Of a stretch of DNA of 14,950 nt, positions 1 through 5,673 are shown one piece after another. The notes under the pieces were generated by a model. That model saw nothing but the letters and a program-made list of their open reading frames with translations. It did not search any database and had not been told where the DNA came from. The stretch comes from Spirochaeta sp. (GTDB lineage Bacteria > Spirochaetota > Spirochaetia > DSM-2461): NCBI GenBank assembly GCA_030592625.1, contig JAUVIY010000029.1, positions 1 to 14,950 of the forward strand, given 5' to 3'. A program made the position numbers and the translations under genes. Numbering within the stretch: the stretch's first letter is position 1; each line of letters starts with the position of its first letter.

Positions 1-63
1 ACAACAGTGAATCGAATAATCCAGACTTACAGGAAGCAAGGGAAGATTGAACCCGTGATGTAG
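1..63 (+). CDS. C-terminal end of an unidentified ORF cut by the window edge
   Basis: Frame 1 is open from the first base and ends in TAG at 61-63, giving 20 residues ending in KIEPVM. It is basic and polar with no recognisable motif. It lies on the element side of the truncated tRNA at 320-361, so it could be the last gene of an integrated element. It may also be chance, because 20 open codons at a window edge is weak evidence. Confidence 0.25.
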   Translation, partial: TTVNRIIQTYRKQGKIEPVM

Positions 64-319
64 CTTAATAACATCTGAACCGTTTTCGCTGGGCTCGTTG
101 TGATGCGTCGGGGTTGATCAATGAGGATTCAAATGAAGACTGAGCCCAATTAAAATCTGGAGCTTCACCAATCTCTACTGTAAGAAGAAATTTGCTAGAA
201 AAACACAGACTATTCCTGAGTATTGCTGATAAAGACAGATAAAATGAATCTTGACCTATTTGAGGCAAAGTGATACTGTAGAGTAAGTTAGATCATAGAT
301 GATAAAGGTGTTTGGCGTC
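64..319. other. AT-rich stretch with no supported gene
   Basis: I see no convincing gene here. One minus-strand frame is open for 67 codons from a TTG (268 down to 65), but it has no Shine-Dalgarno or recognisable motif. The right edge, about base 319, is where tRNA homology begins abruptly, so I read this stretch as the end of an integrated element lying mostly to the left of the window. Confidence 0.4.
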
Positions 320-361
320 CTCATAACCCGGAGGTCGTAGGTTCGAGTCCTACCCCTGCTA
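320..361 (+). other. 3' half of a tRNA(CAU) gene; probable attachment site of an integrated element
   Basis: The stretch reads as an anticodon loop CTCATAA (320-326, anticodon CAT at 322-324), then the 3' anticodon strand CCCGG, a variable loop, a perfect T arm (GTAGG 337-341, loop 342-348, CCTAC 349-353), the 3' acceptor strand CCCTGCT (354-360) and a discriminator A (361). CCA is not encoded. The 5' half is absent: bases 315-319 cannot pair with CCCGG and no AGCAGGG acceptor partner occurs upstream. A break at the anticodon loop is the usual crossover position of tyrosine integrases in tRNA genes, so this is best read as the distal att site of an element lying to the left. The CAT anticodon fits Met or, with lysidine, Ile2. 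It is not functional as a tRNA. Confidence 0.75.
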
Positions 362-365
362 ATCT

Positions 366-397
366 AAAGCCGGTTCCTTTATGGGGATCGGTTTTTT
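366..397 (+). terminator. Rho-independent terminator of the original tRNA gene
   Basis: CCGGTTCC (370-377) pairs with GGGATCGG (384-391), including two G-T wobbles, around a 6-base loop. It is followed by six T (392-397), and the flanking A run (366-368) can pair with the first T bases. It starts 5 bases after the tRNA 3' end. This supports the sequence to the right of 320 being the original downstream flank of the tRNA. Confidence 0.7.
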
Positions 398-415
398 CGT
401 TTATAAGTCCCCATC

Positions 416-432
416 CAGGGGTAGGACTCGAA
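416..432 (-). repeat. 17-bp inverted copy of the tRNA T-arm/acceptor 3' strand
   Basis: CAGGGGTAGGACTCGAA at 416-432 is the exact reverse complement of 342-358 inside the tRNA fragment, with 57 bases between the arms. Read on the minus strand, the 5' T-stem strand and anticodon arm are not preserved, so this is not a second tRNA. It could be an integrase recognition sequence, a relic of an older inverted integration, or half of a large hairpin. Confidence 0.7.
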
Positions 433-517
433 GCTGAGTCCCGGCGCTTTTATCTTCATCGCATTATAAGAAAAGATTGTAGAAAATCTTCTTTTTACGC
501 GGTAAAGAGAGGGTATT

Positions 518-847
518 ATGCGCCGGTTTTATCTTTATAAACGGAATGAAATCTTTTATTGCCAGCTTTTCAATCCAATCACCAAATCGGTTCTTCCAGC
601 TAAGAGCACAGGCAAACAGAATCGGTATGATGCAGAACTTGTCGTAATGACATGGCTCGTCAATGGAATACCACAAGGCCATTCACGCTCTCTAAAAGCC
701 CCTGAGGAGGTCTTCTCGATAGAAAGGACCCTTGAGCAACTCAAAGCCCTGGAGCTCAACTCATGTGACGCAAGAAGGATTATGAATCTCTTAAGACGAC
801 GTGGTCTGGTGGGTCCGGTTTCCGTTAAAAACGTTGGCTGTCAGTGA
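518..847 (+). pseudogene. Tyrosine (phage-type) integrase, N-terminal remnant
   Basis: The 109-codon frame begins with ATG 518, preceded by AGAGGG at 508-513. The N-terminus (MRRFYLYKRNEIFYCQLF, then SVLPAKSTGK and AELVVMTWLVNGIP) resembles the arm-binding/SAM-like start of spirochaete tyrosine integrases, which read short lines about yarn-like input and the RSTGK-type motif. Full-length members are about 350-450 residues and end in a catalytic domain with R..HxxR..Y. None of that is present here. Homology appears to end near codon 105 (GPVSVKN), where the IS fragment at 833-932 joins, and the stop at 845-847 lies in IS sequence. The gene sits 156 bases after the tRNA terminal base, as expected for an integrase beside its att site. 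It cannot make an active recombinase. Confidence 0.7.
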
Positions 848-932
848 AACGAGATTTCTTCATGTAGAGCTCCTCCTACAGGATAATCAGAGTCTCTACT
901 TATGGCGACAAACATTTTTCGGGGGGATTACA
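833..932 (-). mobile_element. 5' end fragment of an IS3-family insertion sequence (terminus plus start of orfA)
   Basis: On the minus strand a possible IS terminus, TGTAATCCCCCCGAAAAATG, starts at 932. It is followed by a strong Shine-Dalgarno (TAGGAGGAG, around 868-880) and ATG at 863-861. The frame reads MKKSRFTDSQ down to 834. That start is characteristic of the OrfA HTH protein of IS3-family elements as I know them. After ten codons the match stops: the next codons are R, F and a stop, joined to integrase sequence. The rest of orfA, orfB and the other inverted repeat are not in the window. The exact outer boundary (932) is inferred from the TG...CCCCC style of IS3 ends and not from a matching second end. 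Confidence 0.55.
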
Positions 933-1257
933 AAACCCCCGCACCGGTTTCTCCGGTGACGATACAGAGCACGTCGGTCGGCGCAGGATTATTACGGGCG
1001 AGAATTACACAGTTTCGCCAGTTCAAAATCGCGCACTCTGCATAAGTGTTTTCTTCGTTCAGCCGATCTTCTGTGTTTCAGATCCCGGCCGCTCGAGCGC
1101 ATCACGCGTGCGATCGCCACCGGGTAACTCCGCGAGGTTGAATCACTGCCGTCAGGCGCCCGGACGGAGCCCCCGCGGCCGGCGGCAAGACGGGACGCAG
1201 CTCGTCGCAAAGCGACCTTCTGCCGGATGACCACGCCGAATCGTGATATGATCAGTA
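933..1257. other. Gene-free stretch between the IS fragment and the protease-like frame
   Basis: No gene is supported here. On the minus strand, 1077 down to 928 is open for 49 codons (containing NWRNCVILARNNPAP and IVTGETGAGVL) and stops exactly where the IS end begins. It has no start codon and follows an in-frame TGA at 1080-1078, so at most it is a coding relic. Base composition rises sharply from AT-rich to GC-rich around 1080. The hairpins CGGGGG/CCCCCG (920-925/936-941) and ACCGG/CCGGT (943-955) lie at the IS junction. Confidence 0.4.
1247..1252 (+). promoter_or_regulatory. Extended -10 element TGnTATGAT before the protease-like frame
   Basis: TATGAT at 1247-1252 is preceded by TG at 1244-1245, an extended -10. 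No convincing -35 lies 17 bases upstream. Transcription would begin around 1258-1260, at or next to the GTG codon (1258) and just before ATG 1267. Confidence 0.35.
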
Positions 1258-1923
1258 GTGGACGCCATGCGTAATACGATCGGCCCGACACAATCCCGCC
1301 GCCCGGCCTTTCTCCGCCGTGTGCTGGCGGTACTCATGTTCGTTGGGTCGGTCTGTCCCGTCGTTGGGCAAACCGGAACAGCCGGGGAGGATGTGAGTAC
1401 TTCCCCAGCTGCTGCGCCCCTGCCCAACGTCTACTGCTTCAGCGGCAGTCCGCTTCTTCTCCAGGTGAACGTGCCGAACCCGGGGCAGTCGCTTGAGTCG
1501 ATATCAATCGAGTCCGCGACGAGCTCCATTTCCTACTCTGTTTCGCAGGAGCTGGACCGCGACGCGCTTCAGCTCTACATAAATCCGTTCCTGAGCCCCG
1601 GACTCTACGAACTCGAGATTACTCTTCAGACGCGGAGTGGCGCTGAGAGTCAGAGCCGGCTCGACATGGGCTTCGTGGACTTCGTCTGGGGTAGGGATAA
1701 TCTGAGTTTTGGCAACAACTCAAAGTACATAAGCGTGATAGGTACCTTTGGCGAGATCCTTGTGGAGTGGCTCGATGCTCGATTCGGCGAGGTGGACAAG
1801 GCCGATGTCGTCCTGCTCGTCAATTACATGTACGGGCTCTTTGGACATAACACCGGGCTCTGCTACGCCTTCTCCGGCACGGAGGTACGCTACTGGCGCT
1901 GGCCGGAGCTTCTGCCGTCCTAA
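1258..1923 (+). pseudogene. Secreted papain-like cysteine peptidase-type protein, N-terminal part before an in-frame stop
   Basis: The frame opens with GTG 1258. ATG 1267 is an equally good start, and neither has a clear Shine-Dalgarno. Residues about 18-40 form a basic stretch plus hydrophobic core ending in VVGQT, a plausible signal peptide. Residues about 60-150 look beta-rich, of the kind seen in Ig-like or carbohydrate-binding modules. Residues 198-206 (HNTGLCYAF) resemble the nucleophile segment of papain-fold peptidases, with Cys202 as the candidate nucleophile. The frame ends at TAA 1921-1923, yet the same frame stays open for 298 more codons to 2817. The candidate His and Asn therefore lie beyond the stop and this product alone would be inactive. 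The base composition is GC-richer than the flanking tRNA/integrase region. The peptidase assignment is an inference from motif layout. Confidence 0.6.
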
Positions 1924-2817
1924 TACGACTCGGCGCATGATATCCGGGGTAACGTTGCGCGCTACCAGCGCGAGATGAACTTCCTTCAGTTTGATATCGT
2001 CTTTGATCACTTTTTCGCCGGCCCGGGTACCGAGCAAGTCCAGCACGCTATGAACTCCGAGCAGATCGAGGCGCAGGTGGCAGTGATCGAGAGTTACATT
2101 GCCGCCGGCGAGCCGGTTGCGGTTGGTTTTGCCGGGCCGGATCTCCACCACTCCATGCTCGTCTTCGGCTTCATCCGTAATTGCACCACCCATACCGTCG
2201 ACCTCCTCGTGGCGAACAACTGGAAGAATGATGAGAAACTCAACATCCACAGCCGCGATGCTGAGATCATTCGCCTCTTCCTCGCCCCCGACCACGAGGG
2301 GCCTATTGCACAGTGGCGTTACGAGAAAGGCGTGCGAAAACGCGAGATCGACCGCCTCTTCGTGGTGGACGTGCGGCGCGACCCCTACGTACACGAGCGC
2401 GCCCTGCTTGATACACTCACCACTAAGCTCAGAGACCAGCTGGATACCGAAGGACGCACCATCGTGGTCGTGGAGAATGCGGCGGGCGCACGCGTTATTG
2501 ATGGCAAGCACTCCACCGGATGGATACGGAACCGGATAACCGAGGAGCTCGAAGAAGTCTGGTACGAGCGTGTGGGAAAGACGTACCGCTTCACCTGCCC
2601 GGCAGACGCAGCCCTCGAGCTCGAGATTGCAGACACCGGCGTCGCGCGTGTGCTGAGCGCGGCTCCTGCGTCGGAATCCGGGGTGATCATCCCCTCCATC
2701 CAGGTGACGGAAGCTATCGAGGAAGGCGAAACCGTCACCCGTCGGTTCCCCCTGCCCGACATTCCAGTCAGCACCACTCCAGCTGACTCCACGAGCGCCC
2801 CCGAAGAAATCCCGTAG
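1924..2817 (+). pseudogene. C-terminal part of the same papain-like protein, downstream of the in-frame TAA
   Basis: This part is in the same frame as the preceding one and directly continues it (YDSAHDIRGNVARYQREMN). An ATG at 1975 could in principle restart translation but has no Shine-Dalgarno. Counting the stop as codon 222, codons 297-300 (HHSM, followed by LVFGF) resemble the His segment and codons 318-322 (VANNW) the Asn segment of a papain-like fold, giving the order Cys-His-Asn across the two parts. The remaining 200 residues are acidic and end in a Pro/Ser/Thr-rich tail (PVSTTPADSTSAPEE). The simplest reading is one gene of about 519 codons with a recent nonsense mutation, or a sequencing error. 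Stop readthrough is a less likely alternative. Confidence 0.6.
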
Positions 2818-2846
2818 CCGCTTTCCCGGGTGCACTGAAAACCCCC

Positions 2847-2875
2847 TTGACCCTCCGGAATATCTCCAGTAATCT
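2847..2875 (+). promoter_or_regulatory. Sigma-70-type promoter of the TauE/Rrf2 unit
   Basis: TTGACC (2847-2852) and TAATCT (2870-2875) are separated by exactly 17 bases. The predicted start near 2882 falls inside the dyad at 2880-2896, and the first gene starts at 2924 after AGAGGA (2912-2917). A second TATAAT at 2906-2911 lacks a -35 partner. Confidence 0.5.
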
Positions 2876-2879
2876 TTAT

Positions 2880-2896
2880 TATCGACTAAGTTGATA
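2880..2896 (+). promoter_or_regulatory. Candidate operator: 17-bp imperfect palindrome
   Basis: TATCGACTAAGTTGATA has two 8-base arms around a central A with a single mismatch. It covers the predicted transcription start of the promoter at 2847-2875. Its GACT...AGT core recalls some Rrf2-family sites, and an Rrf2 gene is second in this unit, so autoregulation is a reasonable inference. Confidence 0.4.
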
Positions 2897-2923
2897 GACA
2901 ATATATATAATAGAGGAATCACT

Positions 2924-3922
2924 ATGGAATCCCCTGTAATCAGAAATCCGAAAGAGAAAATCCTGGGATGGGAAGGTTCTCAGCGTCTGGAGGAAGAGAA
3001 CCCCGGGTTCTTCGATCGGATTAAGCCTGAGAGAAACGAAACACAGGCCATGCTGATTACCTCCGGCATATTCCTGGTAGTGTTCGCTCTGGGATGCTGG
3101 CTGGTGTCAAATCCATTCACGACGTCGGGAATCAGTACGCTGAAAATCAATTGGCTGGTGGTGACATTGGCCATCGTCTTCGAATTCCTGGATGCATCGG
3201 CAGGGATGGGCTACGGAACGGCCATCACACCGTTGCTCCTCATCCTGGGATTCGATCCCATGCAGATTATTCCTGCCGTGATGATACAGCAGGCTACGGC
3301 CGGGCTGACGGGAGCCTACCTTCACAACGAATTCGGAAACGTCGAATGGCGGGTCCGCCCCATGTCCGAAACTGTGCGCCTGTGGGTTATCATCGCCGGC
3401 ACCGGCACTCTTGCCGTGGTCTTTTCAATTACGTCCGTCTATGCGGTACTGAAGCTCGCGGATAAATGGATCAAGGTGTATGTGTCCCTGCTGCTGATAG
3501 TCATGGGTTTCGTTTCCCTGTTCCATGCCCGTAAAACCCGCCCATACCGACCGAAACGGATGCTCTTCTTCGGAGCACTGGCCGGATTCAACAAAGGAAT
3601 CGGCGGCGGCGGATACGGCCCTGTGGTCACCATCGGCGGGATTCTATCCGGTGTACCGGTCAAGACTATGATGGCCGTTACCGCTCTGTCCGAGGGCACG
3701 GTGTGCCTCGTATCGATTGTTGTCTGGCTGGCGCTTATGAAATCGGGTCTGATGATAGATTTCATTCTCCTGCCGTCAATGATCCTGGGAAGCGCGGTGG
3801 CGGCGATTTCTGCGCCGTATGCTGTGAAAGTCATCCCCAGTCGTTTCTGGAAATGGTTTGTGCCCGCCTATTCGTGTATCCTGGCCATCTATGCTCTGTC
3901 CAAGGTCATCAAAACCCTATGA
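2924..3922 (+). CDS. TauE/SafE (DUF81) family permease
   Basis: This is a 332-residue inner-membrane protein of the TauE/SafE superfamily, whose characterised members export sulfite, sulfoacetate or related small anions. ATG 2924 is preferred over the upstream in-frame TTG at 2891 because AGAGGA sits 6 bases before it. After about 40 hydrophilic residues there are roughly seven to eight membrane segments. Two glycine-rich signatures fit the family's repeated half-domains: the first contains SAGMGYGTAITPLLLILGF, the second GFNKGIGGGGYGPVVTIGG. The stop overlaps an ATG (ATGA at 3919-3922) that is in frame with the Rrf2 gene, so the two are probably co-transcribed. The substrate cannot be read from the sequence. 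The Rrf2 partner makes a sulfur compound the most likely guess. Confidence 0.85.
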   Translation: MESPVIRNPKEKILGWEGSQRLEEENPGFFDRIKPERNETQAMLITSGIFLVVFALGCWLVSNPFTTSGISTLKINWLVVTLAIVFEFLDASAGMGYGTAITPLLLILGFDPMQIIPAVMIQQATAGLTGAYLHNEFGNVEWRVRPMSETVRLWVIIAGTGTLAVVFSITSVYAVLKLADKWIKVYVSLLLIVMGFVSLFHARKTRPYRPKRMLFFGALAGFNKGIGGGGYGPVVTIGGILSGVPVKTMMAVTALSEGTVCLVSIVVWLALMKSGLMIDFILLPSMILGSAVAAISAPYAVKVIPSRFWKWFVPAYSCILAIYALSKVIKTL

Positions 3923-3952
3923 CGAAGGAGAAAGAGACCACGATCGACTTTT

Positions 3953-3971
3953 CTGGTAAAATGTATACCAG
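3953..3971 (+). promoter_or_regulatory. Candidate operator: CTGGTA-N7-TACCAG dyad before the Rrf2 start
   Basis: A perfect 6-bp inverted repeat spaced by 7 bases lies just upstream of the GGGAG (3973-3977) that serves ATG 3985. It lies after the permease stop codon. It could be an Rrf2 autoregulatory site or a small RNA hairpin affecting translation. Its sequence does not closely match the dyad at 2880-2896. Confidence 0.3.
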
Positions 3972-3984
3972 CGGGAGTGAACCC

Positions 3985-4407
3985 ATGCGCTTATCGACGA
4001 AAAGTGAATATGCCTTCCTGGCGCTAATAGATCTGGCCCGGAATTACGATGAGGGTTACACGAAGATCGCCGAGATAACAGGACGGAACAAGATCCCAAG
4101 AAAATACCTCGAGCAAATTATGCTGGTACTCAAAGGTGGCGGTTACATCCAGAGCAGGATGGGACCGGAGGGGGGATACAGACTGGGCCGAAAGCCCGGG
4201 GACATCTCCCTGGCGGAGATAATCAGGCTGCTCGACGGGGCGCTGGCTCCGGTCCTCTCAGTCAGTGAGTATTTCTATGAGTCATCTCCCATTGAACAGA
4301 GCCCGGAGCTGATGCATATCTTTACTGATATCAGGAATTACATCGCCGGGAAGATGGAACGGACCACTATTCAAGACCTGCTCTCCGATATCGAGACCGG
4401 CTCATGA
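3985..4407 (+). CDS. Rrf2-family transcriptional regulator lacking cysteines
   Basis: The 140-residue protein starts with MRLSTKSEYAFLAL, the canonical Rrf2 N-terminus. This and the GGGAG at 3973-3977 favour ATG 3985 over the in-frame ATG 3919, which overlaps the permease stop. Residues about 1-60 form the winged helix (YTKIAEITG, then IPRKYLEQIMLVLKGGG), the wing carries GPEGGYRLGR, and a dimerisation helix lies near residues 110-135. Fe-S sensing members (IscR, NsrR, RirA) use three cysteines near residues 90-110. This protein has no cysteine at all, so it is unlikely to bind a cluster in that way. Cluster-free members such as CymR control sulfur metabolism, which fits the adjoining TauE/SafE permease. 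Control of this operon through 2880-2896 or 3953-3971 is inferred. Confidence 0.85.
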   Translation: MRLSTKSEYAFLALIDLARNYDEGYTKIAEITGRNKIPRKYLEQIMLVLKGGGYIQSRMGPEGGYRLGRKPGDISLAEIIRLLDGALAPVLSVSEYFYESSPIEQSPELMHIFTDIRNYIAGKMERTTIQDLLSDIETGS

Positions 4408-4484
4408 AACCGTCAGAAGTAGAAGCCCTGCGAGTGTTAATTGTAGATATTATCGATATACATTATAGGCGTAATAGAATATGA
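4404..4484 (+). CDS. Possible 26-residue coupled small ORF
   Basis: ATG 4404 overlaps the Rrf2 stop (ATGA at 4404-4407), and its own stop TGA (4482-4484) overlaps the next gene's ATG 4481. The peptide MKPSEVEALRVLIVDIIDIH ends in YRRNRI. It has a hydrophobic centre and a basic end. Two perfect 4-base overlaps could reflect translational coupling or chance, and no family is recognised. Confidence 0.25.
   Translation: MKPSEVEALRVLIVDIIDIHYRRNRI
4441..4469 (+). promoter_or_regulatory. Possible promoter for the 126-aa ORF
   Basis: TTGTAG (4441-4446) and TATAGG (4464-4469) are 17 bases apart. The spacer carries the AT-rich palindrome TATCGATA (4451-4458). Transcription would start about 5 bases before ATG 4481. 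Both boxes match only moderately. Confidence 0.3.
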
Positions 4485-4861
4485 GAAGTACTCGCTATAC
4501 ATTGTTTCATTCCAGTCCGAGGAATCTCGATGATTGTTTCCACTATTACCTGAAAAGACAGATCGGATTGAAGAAACCGGAAGTGACCCTGGAACTGCGG
4601 AATGAACTTTATATGCATGAAGGGTATGCCATTAATGTATTTATCGGCCGCTACTCCTGGTTGTTCATCGACGGTATTCAGTCGGTATTGGAAAAGGTAT
4701 ATGGCGGATTTCTTGAAAGTGACGGCACAAAGCGGCGGGAATACTGCACAGAGGCTGCGATCGCCAGACTGCATTCCGACCTTGAGATTATCAGCCGGCT
4801 GGGTATTGATGCTTCCGTAAAAGAAATCAGTCCGATATTCCACGATATCCTGCACACCTAG
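4481..4861 (+). CDS. Hypothetical protein, 126 aa
   Basis: I do not recognise this protein. It reads MRSTRYTLFHSSPRNLDDCF and onward, is soluble, of mixed charge, without a signal peptide or membrane segment, and is rich in aromatic residues in its middle (YMHEGYAINVFIGRYSWLF). No Shine-Dalgarno is evident before ATG 4481, whose start overlaps the stop of the small ORF at 4404. It follows the Rrf2 gene on the same strand and precedes a fragmentary ATPase gene, so it could itself be a remnant. Confidence 0.5.
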   Translation: MRSTRYTLFHSSPRNLDDCFHYYLKRQIGLKKPEVTLELRNELYMHEGYAINVFIGRYSWLFIDGIQSVLEKVYGGFLESDGTKRREYCTEAAIARLHSDLEIISRLGIDASVKEISPIFHDILHT

Positions 4862-4862
4862 C

Positions 4863-5240
4863 CCGAATCCAACTCAGTACCCGAATAAGTTCTTCAGTAA
4901 TAGAGATCAGTTATTACTTCATCCCGGAGTGGGTGCCGCTTTCGAAGCATTTGTATCCGAAGAACTCATTAAAGGTTTTTCCTGCTCCAATTATTCACAT
5001 ATGGATTACTCCTATTACCGGACCAGGAACGGAGCTGAAATTGATTTAATCATTCAGGGTGATTTTGGGATTCTTCCGGTAGAGATAAAAATGGGAACTC
5101 ATGTCAAACCGGGAGCTCTTCGTTGGATGAAGGAGTTTTTATTGAGAAATGACATCCCCTTGGGAATAGTGATCAACAACAGTGATCGGGTGGTTAAGCC
5201 GGCCGACAATATATTACAACTTCCTGTTTCCGTTCTTTAG
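4863..5240 (+). pseudogene. C-terminal fragment of a DUF4143-type AAA ATPase
   Basis: The frame is open from before 4863 and ends in TAG 5238-5240. It contains LLLHPGVGAAFEAFVSEEL, then YYRTRNGAEIDLII, then GILPVEIKMG and a final short beta-rich tail. That order is the nuclease-like DUF4143 C-terminal domain of the widespread ATP-binding protein of about 380-420 residues. The N-terminal P-loop ATPase (Walker A GPRQTGKTT type) is absent upstream, where an unrelated ORF occupies the space. The first in-frame start is a GTG at 4929 inside the conserved domain and has no Shine-Dalgarno, so it is not a genuine start. Roughly the last 30 percent of the gene survives. Confidence 0.7.
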
Positions 5241-5293
5241 GGACAGATAGACTGGAATGAAAACCACACTGATTTATTAAGGACTGCAACAAA

Positions 5294-5565
5294 ATGTACA
5301 CGGCAACAATGATTTATCCGGTGAAACAGGAATCCATGGAGGATTTCGTCAGCCTCTGGAAAGAAAAAATCCTGAACCTGGCCGTCAACCAGGCCGGATT
5401 CGTCCGAATGCAGCTCCTGACCCGGGAAGACGAAATCATGGCCATCGGGACATGGACTGTAAAGTCCCATGCCGAGAGTTTTATGGCACTGGGTCCGTTC
5501 AAGACATGCTGAACGGGGAACCCAAACCGACCATCTGGAACCTCAGCTCTTACGCCGACCGCTGA
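5294..5565 (+). pseudogene. Antibiotic-biosynthesis-monooxygenase (ABM)-like small protein, frameshifted
   Basis: ATG 5294 opens a frame that reads MYTATMIYPVKQESMEDFVS, then QAGFVRMQLLTREDE and GTWTVKSHAESFMALGPFK. This pattern fits the ferredoxin-like ABM/YgiN dimeric fold. It ends abruptly at TGA 5510-5512. Dropping one base near 5503 gives a natural continuation in the other frame (DMLNGEPKPTIWNLSSYADR) to TGA 5563-5565. The joined length of about 90 residues is the normal ABM size. So this is either a -1 frameshifted pseudogene or a one-base sequencing error. AAGGA (5278-5282) is a distant Shine-Dalgarno. Most such proteins are cofactor-free monooxygenases or stress proteins of unknown substrate. 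Confidence 0.6.
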
Positions 5566-5646
5566 CGGCATTAAGAGTTATTGAAGTCCAGCTCATCACA
5601 TTCAGAACCGGATTGGAGGATGGGCTGGTAGTTTTCTTGAATTTCT

Positions 5647-5673
5647 GTTAACCTATTAATATTAATGGTTAAC
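5647..5673 (+). promoter_or_regulatory. BirA operator overlapping the birA start codon
   Basis: GTTAACC (5647-5653) and GGTTAAC (5667-5673) form a perfect 7-bp inverted repeat with a 13-base spacer that contains TATTAATATTAAT. This matches the known BirA operator style (GTTAACC/GGTTAAC or GTAAACC/GGTTTAC arms), although the usual spacing is slightly larger (about 14-16). The spacer holds a -10-like TATTAA (5654-5659) and the ATG at 5665, so binding would block birA initiation directly. Confidence 0.7.

Noticed and set aside
65..268. 67-codon minus-strand frame starting at TTG
   Set aside because: There is no Shine-Dalgarno, no recognisable motif and no partner gene. The frame sits in a decayed region.
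1720..2922. Long 400-codon minus-strand frame
   Set aside because: It is antisense to the papain-like frame and the TauE promoter. GC-rich DNA with strong third-position bias gives long antisense frames, and its protein is rich in G, H, D and V with no motif.
3919..3984. Longer Rrf2 start at ATG 3919 overlapping the permease stop
   Set aside because: It would add 22 residues before the canonical MRLSTK start of the family, and ATG 3985 has a good Shine-Dalgarno.
4929..5240. GTG 4929 as the start of a free-standing small DUF4143 protein
   Set aside because: The conserved domain begins upstream of this codon, there is no Shine-Dalgarno, and the ATPase domain that this family needs is missing.
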